64,000 nucleotides of DNA from Collinsella sp. An7 (GCF_002159335.1 NZ_NFHP01000001.1:1-64000), one strand, 5' to 3'; numbered from the stretch's first letter, positions 17,053 through 26,651 are shown. The notes: generated by a model from the sequence alone, not told the origin. Made by a program: numbers and translations.

Positions 17053-19035
17053 ATGAAGAACGCTCGAAATAACGCTCAGGAGAACGCCCAAGCCAACACT
17101 CCAAGCAGCGCCGGACACTGCAGCCTTGGCGAGCGCGTGCGCGCGTGGTGGCGCGGGCTTCCGCTCATGCGGGCCTTTGCCTGTTACACGGTGGCGTGCA
17201 TCGTGGCGGCGGGCGTGATCTCGTTTGGCGTTATGGTGGTCTGCCTCGAGGCGTACAACTACCTCGATCGCATCGAGAGCGCCGGCCGCGTTGAGGTGGA
17301 CAGCGGTCCCTACGTCTACGACGAGGCTGCCGGTGAGCTTGTGCCCGCCGTCTCCATCGACCTCGCCAACGGCTTTGGCGATCGCATCCTCTTTCTGGGC
17401 CTGCGCGACGGCGCGGGGCGGGCGAGCGTTGAGGGCGGCGCCGAGGTAATCCGCGCCGATAATGAGCGCAAGGTCGTCTACGCCACGATGGACCTGCTCA
17501 AAAGCGACCCTGAGCTCGAGATTCTCGATTGGGGTGGCAACTATACCGAGTCTGACGCGCGCGAGGCCGGCGGCAACCCGTACGACCCCGAGCCGATCGA
17601 CCCGGCAGACCTCGCCGCCTACGACGCGCACGAGCGCGCCGACCGCGTGCCGGTGACCGACTCGCTCGACGGCACGCTCGGCCGGCTCGACACGATGGAT
17701 GACGGCACGCTCGTCTCCAATGTGGGCTACTACGTTAAGCAGGCTGCCGCGACTGCCGAATCGCTGCCGATGCTCGCCCTGCGCGTGACGGCTGGCTTTG
17801 GGCCCTTTGTGGTGCTCGGCGTGTGCGCCGTGGTCGCGTTTCGTCGGTTCTATCGCATGCGGCTTGCCGAGCCGCTCGCCGTGCTGCACGCGGCAGCCGA
17901 TCGCATTGCGGCGCAGGATCTGGACGGCACGGTGGGCGAGGTCCGCGGCCGTGAGTTTGGAACGCTTGCCGAGGCGTTTGAGCGCATGCGGGCATCGCTC
18001 GAGCAGGCGCAGCGCGAGCTGTGGGAGACGGCCGAGGCGCGCCGCCGCCTCAACGCCGCCTTTGCCCACGACCTGCGCACACCGGTGACTGTGCTCAAGG
18101 GCACGCTCGAGATGGCGGGGGCGTCTCGCGAGCTGCCGGTGGGGTGCTGCGAAGAGACTAGGGGGCAGGAGCCGCGGGGCGGCGGTGCCGGAGAAACGGG
18201 TTTGCGAGGCGGTGAGGATACGGCCACGCACGGTGCGGCTGGGGTGTCCGCATTGCCTGCCGCGCCCGCCGCGACCGGCGCGCCCGCTGCGGCCGACGCC
18301 TCGGCCGCACCCATGGTGCGTGCCGTGGACGATGCGGTGCTCGACACGCTGACGACGCAGGTAAATCGTCTGGAGGCGTACGCGCAAGCCATGACCGGGA
18401 TCACCAAGCTCGAGGATCGGCCGGTGCATCGTGAGCCGGTCGAGTTCGATGAACTCTGCGACGAGCTGGTGGGGTCGGCGCGTCCCGTGGTGGAGCGTGC
18501 AGGCTTGCAGCTGCACGTGGCCTGCGCAGACGAGCGGTCTGGCGGGGTGGGCCCGACCTGCACCGACGGAGCATCGGTGGCGCAGGCGGAGGACTCCGTT
18601 GCCCCTTCGGGCACCGTCTGTGGCGTGGGCACGCTCGAGCCGTGCGAGGCAGATGCGGAGCCGCTTCTGGTTGACGTGCCGCTAGTGGACGAGGTGCTCG
18701 GCAACCTGGTGGGCAATGCGTGCCGCTATGCTGCGGGCGAGGTCGTGCTTGAGGTGCGGGTGCGCGCGGCGGGGGATGGCGCCGCGGTGGAGCTTACCGT
18801 GGCGGACGACGGGCCCGGGTTCTCGGCCGAGGCGCTGCGTCACGGGTGCGACGCGTTCTTTGGCGAGGCTAAGTCTGCCGAGCACTTTGGCTTGGGACTG
18901 GCCATTGCCGCCGCACTTGTGCATCTGCACGGCGGGGCGTTGACCTTGGCGAACGCGCCGATCGGCGGCGCCCGGATAACGGCGACGTTTGACGTCGAGG
19001 TGCCCCGGAGCGGCGACTCGAGAGATCGCCGCTGA
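17053..19035 (+). CDS. Sensor histidine kinase with low-complexity inserts
   Basis: A 660-residue two-pass membrane kinase. TM1 is near residues 40-65, an extracellular sensor of about 180 residues follows, TM2 is near 245-270, then HAMP. The phospho-acceptor is H339 in FAHDLRTPVTVLKG. An ATPase domain closes the protein (NLVGNACRYA, DDGPGFS, FGLGLAIAAALVHLHGG). Two Gly/Ala-rich segments of about 70 and 45 residues interrupt the dimerisation helices (about 365-430) and the region before the N-box (about 495-540). The start at 17053 avoids translating the hairpin at 16951. It pairs with the adjacent response regulator. Signal unknown. Confidence 0.9.
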   Translation: MKNARNNAQENAQANTPSSAGHCSLGERVRAWWRGLPLMRAFACYTVACIVAAGVISFGVMVVCLEAYNYLDRIESAGRVEVDSGPYVYDEAAGELVPAVSIDLANGFGDRILFLGLRDGAGRASVEGGAEVIRADNERKVVYATMDLLKSDPELEILDWGGNYTESDAREAGGNPYDPEPIDPADLAAYDAHERADRVPVTDSLDGTLGRLDTMDDGTLVSNVGYYVKQAAATAESLPMLALRVTAGFGPFVVLGVCAVVAFRRFYRMRLAEPLAVLHAAADRIAAQDLDGTVGEVRGREFGTLAEAFERMRASLEQAQRELWETAEARRRLNAAFAHDLRTPVTVLKGTLEMAGASRELPVGCCEETRGQEPRGGGAGETGLRGGEDTATHGAAGVSALPAAPAATGAPAAADASAAPMVRAVDDAVLDTLTTQVNRLEAYAQAMTGITKLEDRPVHREPVEFDELCDELVGSARPVVERAGLQLHVACADERSGGVGPTCTDGASVAQAEDSVAPSGTVCGVGTLEPCEADAEPLLVDVPLVDEVLGNLVGNACRYAAGEVVLEVRVRAAGDGAAVELTVADDGPGFSAEALRHGCDAFFGEAKSAEHFGLGLAIAAALVHLHGGALTLANAPIGGARITATFDVEVPRSGDSRDRR

Positions 19036-19247
19036 ACGGCCTTGACGGCGCGCGGCGTCGTTCGCCCGGAGATTGCACGGGGTTAGCAAAACCTTAACGT
19101 TCCGTTATAGGTCGGCTAACACGCCTTTTTCTACACTCGTGACAATCGGCGTCCCGGTGCCCGCGCCGCCGGGCCCGGTGCCCACGCCGCGCGCGGCATG
19201 CCGCGTTCGCGGATGCGCCCTACACATCGTACGAGGAGGACAGCCCG

Positions 19248-20246
19248 ATGCTGGGAGAGATGGCAATGGAGAAGAATCCAGCTCCGCGCGCGGTCGGCCC
19301 GGTGCCCTCGGATGGCACGGTGACCGCTCGCGCCGCGGGCGCTGCCCGCTCTGCCGTGAAGCGCGCGGCGCATCTACGCGGGTTGCGGAGCGGCGCCGGC
19401 GCGGCCTCGGGCGCGTCGCGCTCATCGTGGCTGGACGCGCCCGCGCGGTCGGTCGCCGCGCCCCGCCCGTCCGCACCGGCTTCGTCTGCCACCGCCGCGG
19501 CCGTAGACGCTTCGCGTCCGCCCCGCGCGGCCGCATCGACTTCGCCGGCAACCGCCCATCGGCCGCGCAGCCTCACGCGGACGCAGCGCCGTGTGGTCGC
19601 CGTCGCGGTGGGACTGGTTGCGCTCGCGGTCCTCGGCATCGCCTGCTGGCGCTACCTGCCGGGCATCTACGCATGGCTCTCCAACGCCGGCGCCGTGCGC
19701 ACCTATGTGGCTGAGCACGCCATTCTTGCACGCCTTGCCATAGTGGGCATCAACGTGCTGCAGGTGCTCTTGGCGTTTTTGCCGGGCGAGCCGGTGGAGC
19801 TTGCGAGCGGGTACGCCTTTGGTTTCTGGGAGGGGACGCTCCTCTGTCTCGCCGCGAGCGCGATTGCCTCTACAGCCATCTACCTCGCAGTCCGTCGTTG
19901 GGGATGGCGCGTAGTGGGGCTCTTTTTCGACCGCGAGAGGCTCGAGCACTACGGCTGGCTCGCCAATACGCGCCGGCTGGAGCTCGTCATGCTCATCGTG
20001 TTTCTCATCCCCGGCACGCCCAAAGACTTCCTCACCTATTTTGCGGGGCTCACGCGCATGCGCTACCTGCCCGTGTTCGCCATCACCACGCTGGGACGCA
20101 TCCCCTCGATCGTAACGTCAACGGTGGCGGCCTCGGCGTTTGGCGACGGCAACTACGCGGCTGCCGTGATCGCCGTTGTGGTGGCGGGGCTGCTCATCGT
20201 GGCGGGTGGCGTGGCCTACCGCTCGCTCGAGCGCCGCTGTCGCTAG
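19248..20246 (+). CDS. TVP38/TMEM64 (DedA-like, VTT domain) membrane protein
   Basis: A 332-residue protein. The first 105 residues are Ala/Arg/Ser-rich and probably disordered. A VTT domain follows: FLPGEPVELASGYAFGFWEG and FLIPGTPKDFLTYFAGLTRM are the two re-entrant signatures of the family. About five membrane helices are visible. Bacterial VTT proteins are thought to act as lipid scramblases or in undecaprenyl-phosphate recycling; the role here is unknown. The start follows GAGGAGG by eight bases. It lies 212 bp after the kinase and may belong to its regulon. Confidence 0.85.
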   Translation: MLGEMAMEKNPAPRAVGPVPSDGTVTARAAGAARSAVKRAAHLRGLRSGAGAASGASRSSWLDAPARSVAAPRPSAPASSATAAAVDASRPPRAAASTSPATAHRPRSLTRTQRRVVAVAVGLVALAVLGIACWRYLPGIYAWLSNAGAVRTYVAEHAILARLAIVGINVLQVLLAFLPGEPVELASGYAFGFWEGTLLCLAASAIASTAIYLAVRRWGWRVVGLFFDRERLEHYGWLANTRRLELVMLIVFLIPGTPKDFLTYFAGLTRMRYLPVFAITTLGRIPSIVTSTVAASAFGDGNYAAAVIAVVVAGLLIVAGGVAYRSLERRCR

Positions 20247-20435
20247 GGAGCCGCCGAACAAAGCATTCCGCGCCCGCCGCCCCGCGCCGGGCCCCCGCGG
20301 CCTCAGGCTGCGTCGGCGCTGCCGCCACTGTGCCCCAGCCGCCTGCGGCCCCGTCCGCCTTATCGCGGCCCCGTCGGGCGCAAAACCTTTGATCGGCGCC
20401 TCTCGGGGGAGGTCCATGGAAAGCTCGGCCCTTAC
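20247..20435. other. Non-coding GC-rich stretch
   Basis: No gene is credible here on either strand. The stretch leads directly into the inverted-repeat element at 20436. Confidence 0.4.
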
Positions 20436-20560
20436 GTGAGAGCGTCTTTTTTGATCCGTCGAGTACACCGCACCTTACTAACGTTCTCAACTGGTCTTTT
20501 GCTTCGGTGTTGGGATTGCTTTTGTCGGTCTACGTGCTGTTTCAAAAAAGAGGCTCTCAC
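20436..20560. repeat. Inverted-repeat element, GTGAGAGC family, copy 2
   Basis: The 19-nt arms (20436-20454 and 20542-20560) are complementary at 18 positions. The outer eight bases and flanks match the element at 6094-6208 (CTTAC-GTGAGAGC and GCTCTCAC-TT). The inner arm bases (TCTTTTTTGA) differ but remain paired. It sits between convergent genes. Confidence 0.7.
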
Positions 20561-20656
20561 TTTGGGGTCGAGTTTTCAGCTTCATACTGGACCGGCGTGC
20601 ATCAAATGTAGCCGGGTGAGTTGAGGCACGCGGGGGCAGATGCGGGCGCGGGCGGC

Positions 20657-20708
20657 AACCGGCAAGGACAACCAGCAAGGACAACCAGCAAGGACAACCA
20701 GCAAGGAC
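20657..20708. repeat. 13-bp tandem minisatellite, four copies
   Basis: Four consecutive copies of AACCAGCAAGGAC run from 20657 to 20708. The first carries a G for A at position 5, and a partial fifth copy follows. It lies 78 bp beyond the stop of the polyprenyl synthase gene. Copy number could vary between strains. It is not a CRISPR array, as there are no spacers. Confidence 0.85.
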
Positions 20709-20785
20709 AACCGGCCTGTCCATCGGGCTCGCCGCCCATGACGTGGCCGGCAACCCCCGGGCACGAGACCAGTGCCAGGTGCTGC

Positions 20786-21799
20786 CTACTTCAGCCGCTC
20801 GACAAAGAAATCGGCCATATCGTCAAAGAGCCTGCGACCCTCGGCGTCGAGCTCGGCGCCCGCGAGCGTCTCCTTGGCGCGCGCCACCAGCGAAAGCGCC
20901 CGCTCGTGAGCAGCCTCGAGCGCGCCCGTCTCGCCAAAGATCACCACCGCCCGGTCGAGCTCCGCGGGGTCGCTCGTGCCGGAACGCAGGATCGCCTCAA
21001 GCTCGTCGCGCACCGCGGGCTCGGCGTGGCTCAGGGCGTACACGGCCACGAGCGTGCGCTTGCCCTCGGTGATGTCGGTGCGGAAGTCCTTGTCGCCCGC
21101 GTTGCCCACGAGATTGAGCAGGTCATCCTGAATCTGAAACGCAAGGCCCGTATCCAGGCCAAACGAGCGCAGGGCCTCTATCTGCGCCTCGCTCGCACCG
21201 CCGATGATGGCGCCCACGGCAAGCGGCACGGCGCCCGAGTAGTGGGCGGTCTTGAGGGTGGCCATGGTGAGGTAGTCGTCTACGGTGAGGTCAAAGCGGC
21301 CGTCGCGCACCCAGCCAAGGTCGAGTGCCTGACCCTCGATGGTGCGCTGCGTCATGTCGGTGAGCTCGCGGAGCACGCGGAGCTTAACGTCGGCGGGGAG
21401 CGACGCGTCGCCGAGCACCGCGTCGGTGACGAGCATGAGTCCGTAGTCGCCCGCGTTGATGGCGAGTCCCGTGCCTATCGTGCGGTAGAGGCACGGCTCG
21501 CCGCGACGGAGCTCACCGTGGTCGGCGATGTCATCGTGGATGAGCGCCGCGCTCTGGAAGTGCTCGATCGCCGCCGCCGCGCTCCGGGCGCGCGCCGGGT
21601 CGCCGCCCACCGCGCGGCAGGCCGCAAGGCAGATGAGCGGGCGGTGCCGCTTGCCGCCGTTGGCCGTAAAGGCGCGGAGCGGTCCGTAGAGGTAGGCGTC
21701 GAGGTCGGCGCGGGAGGTCTTGCCCTCAAAGAACGAGAGCAGGTACGCGTCGAGGTCGGCGTGGTGCTCGGCGAGATAGGCGGCAAAGGCGTTGGGCAT
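20786..21799 (-). CDS. Polyprenyl diphosphate synthase (trans-isoprenyl synthase)
   Basis: A 337-residue all-helical prenyltransferase. The first aspartate-rich motif is DDIAD in AALIHDDIADHGELRRGEP, the second QIQDDLLNL. GGKRHRP and the KTAHYSG segment are also present. It condenses IPP with allylic diphosphates; the chain length cannot be set from sequence alone, and geranylgeranyl or longer products for quinones are options. The start at 21799 follows AAAGGA. Galactose epimerase lies upstream on the same strand, 336 bp away, separated by a long hairpin. Confidence 0.9.
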   Translation of the reverse strand: MPNAFAAYLAEHHADLDAYLLSFFEGKTSRADLDAYLYGPLRAFTANGGKRHRPLICLAACRAVGGDPARARSAAAAIEHFQSAALIHDDIADHGELRRGEPCLYRTIGTGLAINAGDYGLMLVTDAVLGDASLPADVKLRVLRELTDMTQRTIEGQALDLGWVRDGRFDLTVDDYLTMATLKTAHYSGAVPLAVGAIIGGASEAQIEALRSFGLDTGLAFQIQDDLLNLVGNAGDKDFRTDITEGKRTLVAVYALSHAEPAVRDELEAILRSGTSDPAELDRAVVIFGETGALEAAHERALSLVARAKETLAGAELDAEGRRLFDDMADFFVERLK

Positions 21800-22033
21800 G
21801 GGGTGTCCTTTCGGGGTCGAGCGGGGGCGGGGCAGTCCGGCGGAGGGCGACGCCGAGTCGGGATGCCCTAAGCGGGAACGGAGGGCGAGCGGTCGGGTCA
21901 GGCTTGAGCAAGCGGAGCGGGGTCGAGGTGCGCGGGCCGCACCGCACCGGCAACAGGCAGGGCCAAGCTGGCACAAGCGGCGCAAGAGCGAGGTACGCAG
22001 GCCCAGGGAATCAAAGCCGCAGCTGACAAAACC

Positions 22034-22102
22034 GGGGCCGAAGGCAGCCGGTCTTACCGGGCCGCGCTGCGAGCCCAGGTAAAACGGTCTGCCTCCGGCC
22101 CC
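22034..22102. terminator. Long imperfect hairpin between galE and the prenyl synthase gene
   Basis: Arms 22034-22058 (GGGGCCGAAGGCAGC, then CGGTCTTACC) and 22078-22102 are complementary with two or three mismatches; the loop is 19 nt. It begins 34 bp past the galE stop, so it may terminate galE transcripts, but no strong T run is present. The rest of the 336-bp gap (21800-22033) shows no gene. Confidence 0.55.
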
Positions 22103-22135
22103 AGCTGCCGCGCTCCGCCCTTTTGCTGGCTGCGG

Positions 22136-23197
22136 CTACTTTGCGGTGGCAAAGCCGTCGGGGTTATTGCTCTGCCAGCGCCACGAATCGCGGCACATGT
22201 CGTCCAGGTTATATTGCGCCTTCCAGCCCAGTTCGCGCTCGGCCTTGGAGGCGTCGCACCAGTTGGCAGCGATGTCGCCGGCGCGGCGCGGGCAGATCTT
22301 ATACGGCAGCTTCTTGCCGCAGGCCTGCTCAAAGGCGTGGATCACGTCGAGCACCGAGGAGCCCGTGCCCGTGCCGAGGTTGAAGATGCCCACCTCGGAG
22401 CGGCCGTTCATCCACTCGAGCGCCGCCACGTGGCCCGTTGCGAGGTCGACCACGTGGATGTAGTCGCGCACGCCGGTGCCGTCGGGGGTGGGGTAGTCGT
22501 CGCCAAATACCTGCACTGCCTCGCGCTTGCCCACGGCCACCTGCGCCACGTAGGGCACGAGGTTGTTGGGGATGCCCTTGGGGTCCTCGCCGATGAGCCC
22601 TGAGGGGTGCGCGCCGATGGGGTTGAAGTACCGAAGCAGCACGACGTTCCACTCCGGATCGGCGGTGTGCAGGTCCATGAGAATCTGCTCGATCATCCAC
22701 TTGGTCCAGCCGTAGGGGTTGGTTGCCGGCTTCTTGGGGTCCTCCTCGGTAACGGGCGGGTTGTCCGGGTCGCCGTAAACCGTCGAAGAGCTCGAGAAGA
22801 TGATGTCCTTGCAGTCGTGCTCGCGCATGACGTCGCACAGCGTGAGCGTGCTGCCGATGTTGTTGTGGTAGTACTCAAGCGGCTTGGAGACCGACTCGCC
22901 CACCGCCTTGAACCCGGCAAAGTGGATCACACGGTCGATATGGTGCGCCTGGAAGATACGCTCGAGCGCGTCGCGGTCGAGGACGTTGGCCTGGTAGAAC
23001 GTGAGGTTGGCCGCCGCCTCGGGCCTGACGATCTCTTTGATGCGGTCGATGGCGACGGGGCTGGAGTTGGACAGGTCGTCGATGATAACCACCTGGTAGC
23101 CGCGCTGGAGTAGCTCGACGGTGGTGTGCGAGCCGATAAAGCCGGCGCCGCCGGTTACGAGCACGCAGGTATCTTGTGGAGCAAGAGTGGTGGACAT
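22136..23197 (-). CDS. galE: UDP-glucose 4-epimerase
   Basis: A 353-residue extended short-chain dehydrogenase. The NAD-binding motif is VTGGAGFIGSHTTVELL. The catalytic Ser/Tyr/Lys set is in FSSSSTVYG and NPYGWTKWMIEQ, where YxxxK is intact. It interconverts UDP-galactose and UDP-glucose in the Leloir pathway and for glycan precursors. Length is typical. The start at 23197 has GAAGGGAGA upstream. Galactose from the alpha-galactosidase at 43638 would feed this pathway, though the two are not linked. Confidence 0.95.
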   Translation of the reverse strand: MSTTLAPQDTCVLVTGGAGFIGSHTTVELLQRGYQVVIIDDLSNSSPVAIDRIKEIVRPEAAANLTFYQANVLDRDALERIFQAHHIDRVIHFAGFKAVGESVSKPLEYYHNNIGSTLTLCDVMREHDCKDIIFSSSSTVYGDPDNPPVTEEDPKKPATNPYGWTKWMIEQILMDLHTADPEWNVVLLRYFNPIGAHPSGLIGEDPKGIPNNLVPYVAQVAVGKREAVQVFGDDYPTPDGTGVRDYIHVVDLATGHVAALEWMNGRSEVGIFNLGTGTGSSVLDVIHAFEQACGKKLPYKICPRRAGDIAANWCDASKAERELGWKAQYNLDDMCRDSWRWQSNNPDGFATAK

Positions 23198-23470
23198 GGG
23201 TCTCCCTTCGATGGAGGTTCCGCTGCGTCGCCCCTGAGTATAGCGCAGGGTAGAGGGGCGGACGGCGGCAGGGGGAGGGTGGCGGCGCGCATGCATATAT
23301 GGGGGTCATTTTGGGTTGTTGCGAAGTTTGCCAGCCTGCGATCGACCGCCACTGCCCGCCGCGCCCCGGGGTGTATGGAAATCGGACGGACTGTGCCGGG
23401 CGGGCGCCAAAGTGCGTTATCCTAGATGCCACGTTCGGCGACATATACACACATCATCATCGGAGCAGGT

Positions 23471-24730
23471 ATGTCACAGCGCAGTAACAACACGAGCGGT
23501 GCCGAGAGCGAGCAGACGGGGGAGAACCGCGAGCTCACCAACGCTTTTTTGAGCATCGCATACCAAGACAACCTTACGCGCCGGGCCGCCCTCAAGGGGC
23601 TCCTCGGCCTTGCGGGCGCGGCTGTGCTCTTTGGGCTGCCGCGTGCCGCGGGTGCCGCCGAGGCCACCCAAGAGACGCTCGACGCGCTCGCCAACGCGCA
23701 AGCCGAGTACGACGCGGTCCAGGCCCAGCTCAACGAGATCGCCTCGCAGTTCCAGGCACTTTCGGTGCAGCAGGAGCAGACGCTCTCGCAGATCGAGGAC
23801 GTGCAGCTCCAGATCGACGACACGCAGTCGCAGATCGACACCAAGCAGAAAGAGCTCGAGGAGAAGCAGTCCCAGCTGGCCGAGCGCGTGACCGAGAGCT
23901 ACAAGAAGGGCGGCAACGACGCACTGTCGCTCTTGCTTTCGTCCGAGTCGTTTGACGAGCTGCTCTCGGGCATCTACTACGTGGACAAGGTCAACGCGGC
24001 AGACCGCGCCACCATCGACGACATCAACCAGATTCAGGCGGAGCTTGAGCGACAGAAGTCCGACCTCGAGCAGCAGAAGTCAGAGCTCGAGACCCTGCGC
24101 GAGCAGCAGTCGCAGCAGCTCCAGAGCATGCAGGCTAAGCAGAACGAGGTCCAGGAGACCCTGAACGGCCTCTCCGGCGAGGTGCAGCAGCTCATGGCCC
24201 AGCGCGACGCCGAGATTTTGGCTGCCGCGCAGGCCGAGGCCGCCGCGGAGGAGGAAGCCCGGCGCCAGGCCGCGCAGAACAGCGGTGGCGGCGGTGGCGG
24301 GTACATCCCCGAGGTTGGCAGCGGCCAGGACTACAACGCGGCGACCGCGGCGCAGAAGCGCGTGGTAAACGCCTGCTATGCAACGCCTTCACCCGGCGCC
24401 AACTACTGCGCGGCGTGGGTCTCGCGGGTGTTCCAGCGCGCGGGCATTGGCTACATCGGCGGCAACGCCAACGACATGTACGCGCGGTACTGCACGTATT
24501 CCAGCAAGTCGCAGCTGCAGGTGGGCATGATCGTGGCGGTCTCGACCTATAGCAAGAACTACGCTGGCCGCATTTGGGGCCACGTGGGCATCTACATCGG
24601 CGACAACCGCATCATGGAGAACATCGGCTACATCAACACCAACAACCTCGACAGTTGGTGCAGCTACTACGGCGACACCGTGACCCCGCGCTGGGGCTGG
24701 GCACGGGGCGTCAACCTCGCCGCGCAGTAA
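23471..24730 (+). CDS. Tat-exported coiled-coil cell-wall hydrolase (CHAP/NlpC-P60-like)
   Basis: A 419-residue exported protein. Residues 34-67 form a twin-arginine signal (LTRRAALKGLLGLAGAAVLF) ending near AGAAEA. A long coiled coil rich in Gln and Glu follows (about 70-260), as in PcsB/CwlO-type hydrolases driven by FtsEX. After a Gly-rich linker comes a C-terminal cysteine-peptidase fold: YCAAWVSRVFQRAG gives the Cys, WGHVGIYIGD the His. It probably cuts peptidoglycan stem peptides at division. Tat rather than Sec export is unusual for this type. Start ATG 23471 after GGAG. Confidence 0.88.
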   Translation: MSQRSNNTSGAESEQTGENRELTNAFLSIAYQDNLTRRAALKGLLGLAGAAVLFGLPRAAGAAEATQETLDALANAQAEYDAVQAQLNEIASQFQALSVQQEQTLSQIEDVQLQIDDTQSQIDTKQKELEEKQSQLAERVTESYKKGGNDALSLLLSSESFDELLSGIYYVDKVNAADRATIDDINQIQAELERQKSDLEQQKSELETLREQQSQQLQSMQAKQNEVQETLNGLSGEVQQLMAQRDAEILAAAQAEAAAEEEARRQAAQNSGGGGGGYIPEVGSGQDYNAATAAQKRVVNACYATPSPGANYCAAWVSRVFQRAGIGYIGGNANDMYARYCTYSSKSQLQVGMIVAVSTYSKNYAGRIWGHVGIYIGDNRIMENIGYINTNNLDSWCSYYGDTVTPRWGWARGVNLAAQ

Positions 24731-24870
24731 CGGCGGGGCAGCATCGGGCCAGGGAGCGGGCCGTCTTGCGCAGAGCGCGGGGCGGCTCGCTTTTTTGCGT
24801 TTTGGGCAGCGCCCGGGGCTGTGGGCGTCCATTGACTTGCGCCTGACGCCCTTGGTCGTGAGTTGCCCGG

Positions 24871-25743
24871 CTATCCCCAGAGCTCGAGAATCTTCTGCTG
24901 AAACGCCTCTGCTGCCGGCGAAAAGGCCTGGTAGCGCTTCCAGGCAATGGCAACCTGTGCCGTGATGGCAGGCTCGAGCGGTCGGAAGACGAGCCCCGTG
25001 GCGAGCGACGTCTCCACAATGCCCTCGAGGCTCACCACGTAGCCCACCCCGGCGCGCGCGAGCGCCGCGGCGTTGTAGAGCAGGTTGTAGGTGGCCACGA
25101 CGTCGAGGTCGGCGAGGTCGCGGTGGAGCCAGGAGGCGAGCTCGCGGTCGGCCTGGGCCGAGAGGATGAGCGGCAGCTCGGCAAGGTCGTTGGGGGTGAG
25201 GACGCTGCGCGCGGCGAGCGGGTCGTCGCGCCGCATAAAGACGCCCCAGCGGTCGCGTGCCGGCAGCACGAGGCTCTCGTAACGGGAGAGGTCGACGTTG
25301 CCGATGAAGACGCCAAAGTCGATGAGCCCGTTGTCCAGGCGTTCGCGCACGTCTTGGGCGTTGCCGCTGTGCAGGGCAAATCGCAGCAGAGGGTAGGTGC
25401 GCTGCAGCTCGGCGATGACGCCGGAGACGAGTTCCATCGCGGGGGTCTCGCCGCTGCCGATGCGCACCTCGCCGGCGAGCGTCTCGTTGGAGACGCGGAT
25501 CTCGGTCTCGGTGCGGCCCACGAGGTCGACGATCTCCTCCGCGCGGCGGCGCAGGCGCATGCCGGCGGCGGTGAGCTCGATGTGGCGGCTGCCACGGTCG
25601 AAGAGCCGCACGCCGAGCTCGTGCTCGAGGTCCTGCATCTGGCGCGAGAGCGAGGGCTGCGAGAGATGGAGCGCATGCGCGGCGCCCGAGATGGTGCCCT
25701 CGCGCGCGACCATAAGAAAGTACTGCAGATGGCGAAGCTCCAT
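24871..25743 (-). CDS. LysR-family transcriptional regulator
   Basis: A 290-residue LysR protein. The winged helix-turn-helix is residues 1-60 (MELRHLQYFLMVAREGTISG, LSQPSLSRQMQDLEHELG). The effector-binding fold follows. Its target is unknown; the next gene upstream is a histidine phosphatase on the same strand, 193 bp away. It resembles the LysR proteins at 26652 and 34117 in length and C-terminal pattern (AxxAWKR near the end), so these three are likely paralogues. Confidence 0.9.
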   Translation of the reverse strand: MELRHLQYFLMVAREGTISGAAHALHLSQPSLSRQMQDLEHELGVRLFDRGSRHIELTAAGMRLRRRAEEIVDLVGRTETEIRVSNETLAGEVRIGSGETPAMELVSGVIAELQRTYPLLRFALHSGNAQDVRERLDNGLIDFGVFIGNVDLSRYESLVLPARDRWGVFMRRDDPLAARSVLTPNDLAELPLILSAQADRELASWLHRDLADLDVVATYNLLYNAAALARAGVGYVVSLEGIVETSLATGLVFRPLEPAITAQVAIAWKRYQAFSPAAEAFQQKILELWG

Positions 25744-25936
25744 GCGGGCCTTTCGATTGGTTGGTGTTCTGAGTTGAATATACACCCGCGTTGTATGCGC
25801 CGTGGCTATGGATGGTGATTGGCGCACGGCGGCTCACGATGGGCGCGGTGGCGTCAGTCCATCGTGGACCCTGTGCAGCAAAGGTGGTCGAGGGATGGCG
25901 CAGGGTGCAGGAGCTGGCTCAGAGAGGCGGCCCGGG

Positions 25937-26620
25937 TCACAGCTGCAGCCGCAGCACGTCCACGAGCTGCCACGCCTCTGCCAACCGTGCTGTTGCGGCC
26001 GGATCGCCAGCGGACGTTGCCGCGTTCGGCTGCTTTCCCAGCTCGACTTCCGCGTCCAGCCCCTCAACCTTGTGCTCGTCAAACGCATAGACGCAGGTCG
26101 TGCAGTTGCCCCAACCGGCCTTGAGCACGGGCATGGGGTCCTGGATGGCGCGCAGAAAGTTAAAGTTTGCCCCGCCGTGCCCCACGGCGAGCACCGTGTC
26201 GCCGGGCTCGCTGAGCATGATGCGCGTGAGCGCGCCGAGCATACGGTCGCGCACCGTGTCGGACGACTCGCCGCCAAACTGCAGGTAGTAGGTTCGGCAG
26301 GCCTCGGGGTCGTTTTCGGCTAAAAAGTCCTGCAGCGCCTCGAGGTCTCCATAGAACATCTCGCAGAGGTCCTTGCAGCGCTGGTAGGGCAGGCCCGCCT
26401 GGCCAAGTTCATCCAGCATGAGCTCGAGCGTGTCCGAGGCGCGCTCGGCGGTTGAGCAAACGGCGCCGCTCAGCTGCACGCCGCGCTCGCGCAGAATCGC
26501 CCCCATGGCGCGCGCTTGCTCACGCCCGTGCGCAGTGAGCGGCGAGTCGCACCAGCCCTGGATGCGGTGCTGGGCGTTGAACATCGTCTCACCGTGGCGG
26601 GTGAGGTAGAGTGTCTTCAT
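25937..26620 (-). CDS. Histidine phosphatase family protein
   Basis: A 227-residue phosphatase of the phosphoglycerate-mutase-like superfamily. The N-terminal LTRHGETMFNAQHRIQGWCD holds the phospho-accepting His in RHG. The second catalytic His is in VLAVGHGGANFNFL. It is close to the enzyme at 31887 (similar QGWCDSPLT motif), so the two are paralogues. Small sugar phosphates are usual substrates in the family. It is transcribed away from the LysR gene at 26652, and the start codons are about 30 bp apart, which points to control by that regulator. Confidence 0.9.
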   Translation of the reverse strand: MKTLYLTRHGETMFNAQHRIQGWCDSPLTAHGREQARAMGAILRERGVQLSGAVCSTAERASDTLELMLDELGQAGLPYQRCKDLCEMFYGDLEALQDFLAENDPEACRTYYLQFGGESSDTVRDRMLGALTRIMLSEPGDTVLAVGHGGANFNFLRAIQDPMPVLKAGWGNCTTCVYAFDEHKVEGLDAEVELGKQPNAATSAGDPAATARLAEAWQLVDVLRLQL

Positions 26621-26651
26621 CGTGCATCCTTTCTCGTTCGGGGAGGTCCCC

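Noticed and set aside
20657-20708. Possible CRISPR array
   Set aside because: The 13-bp units are contiguous with no spacers, and no cas genes are in the window.
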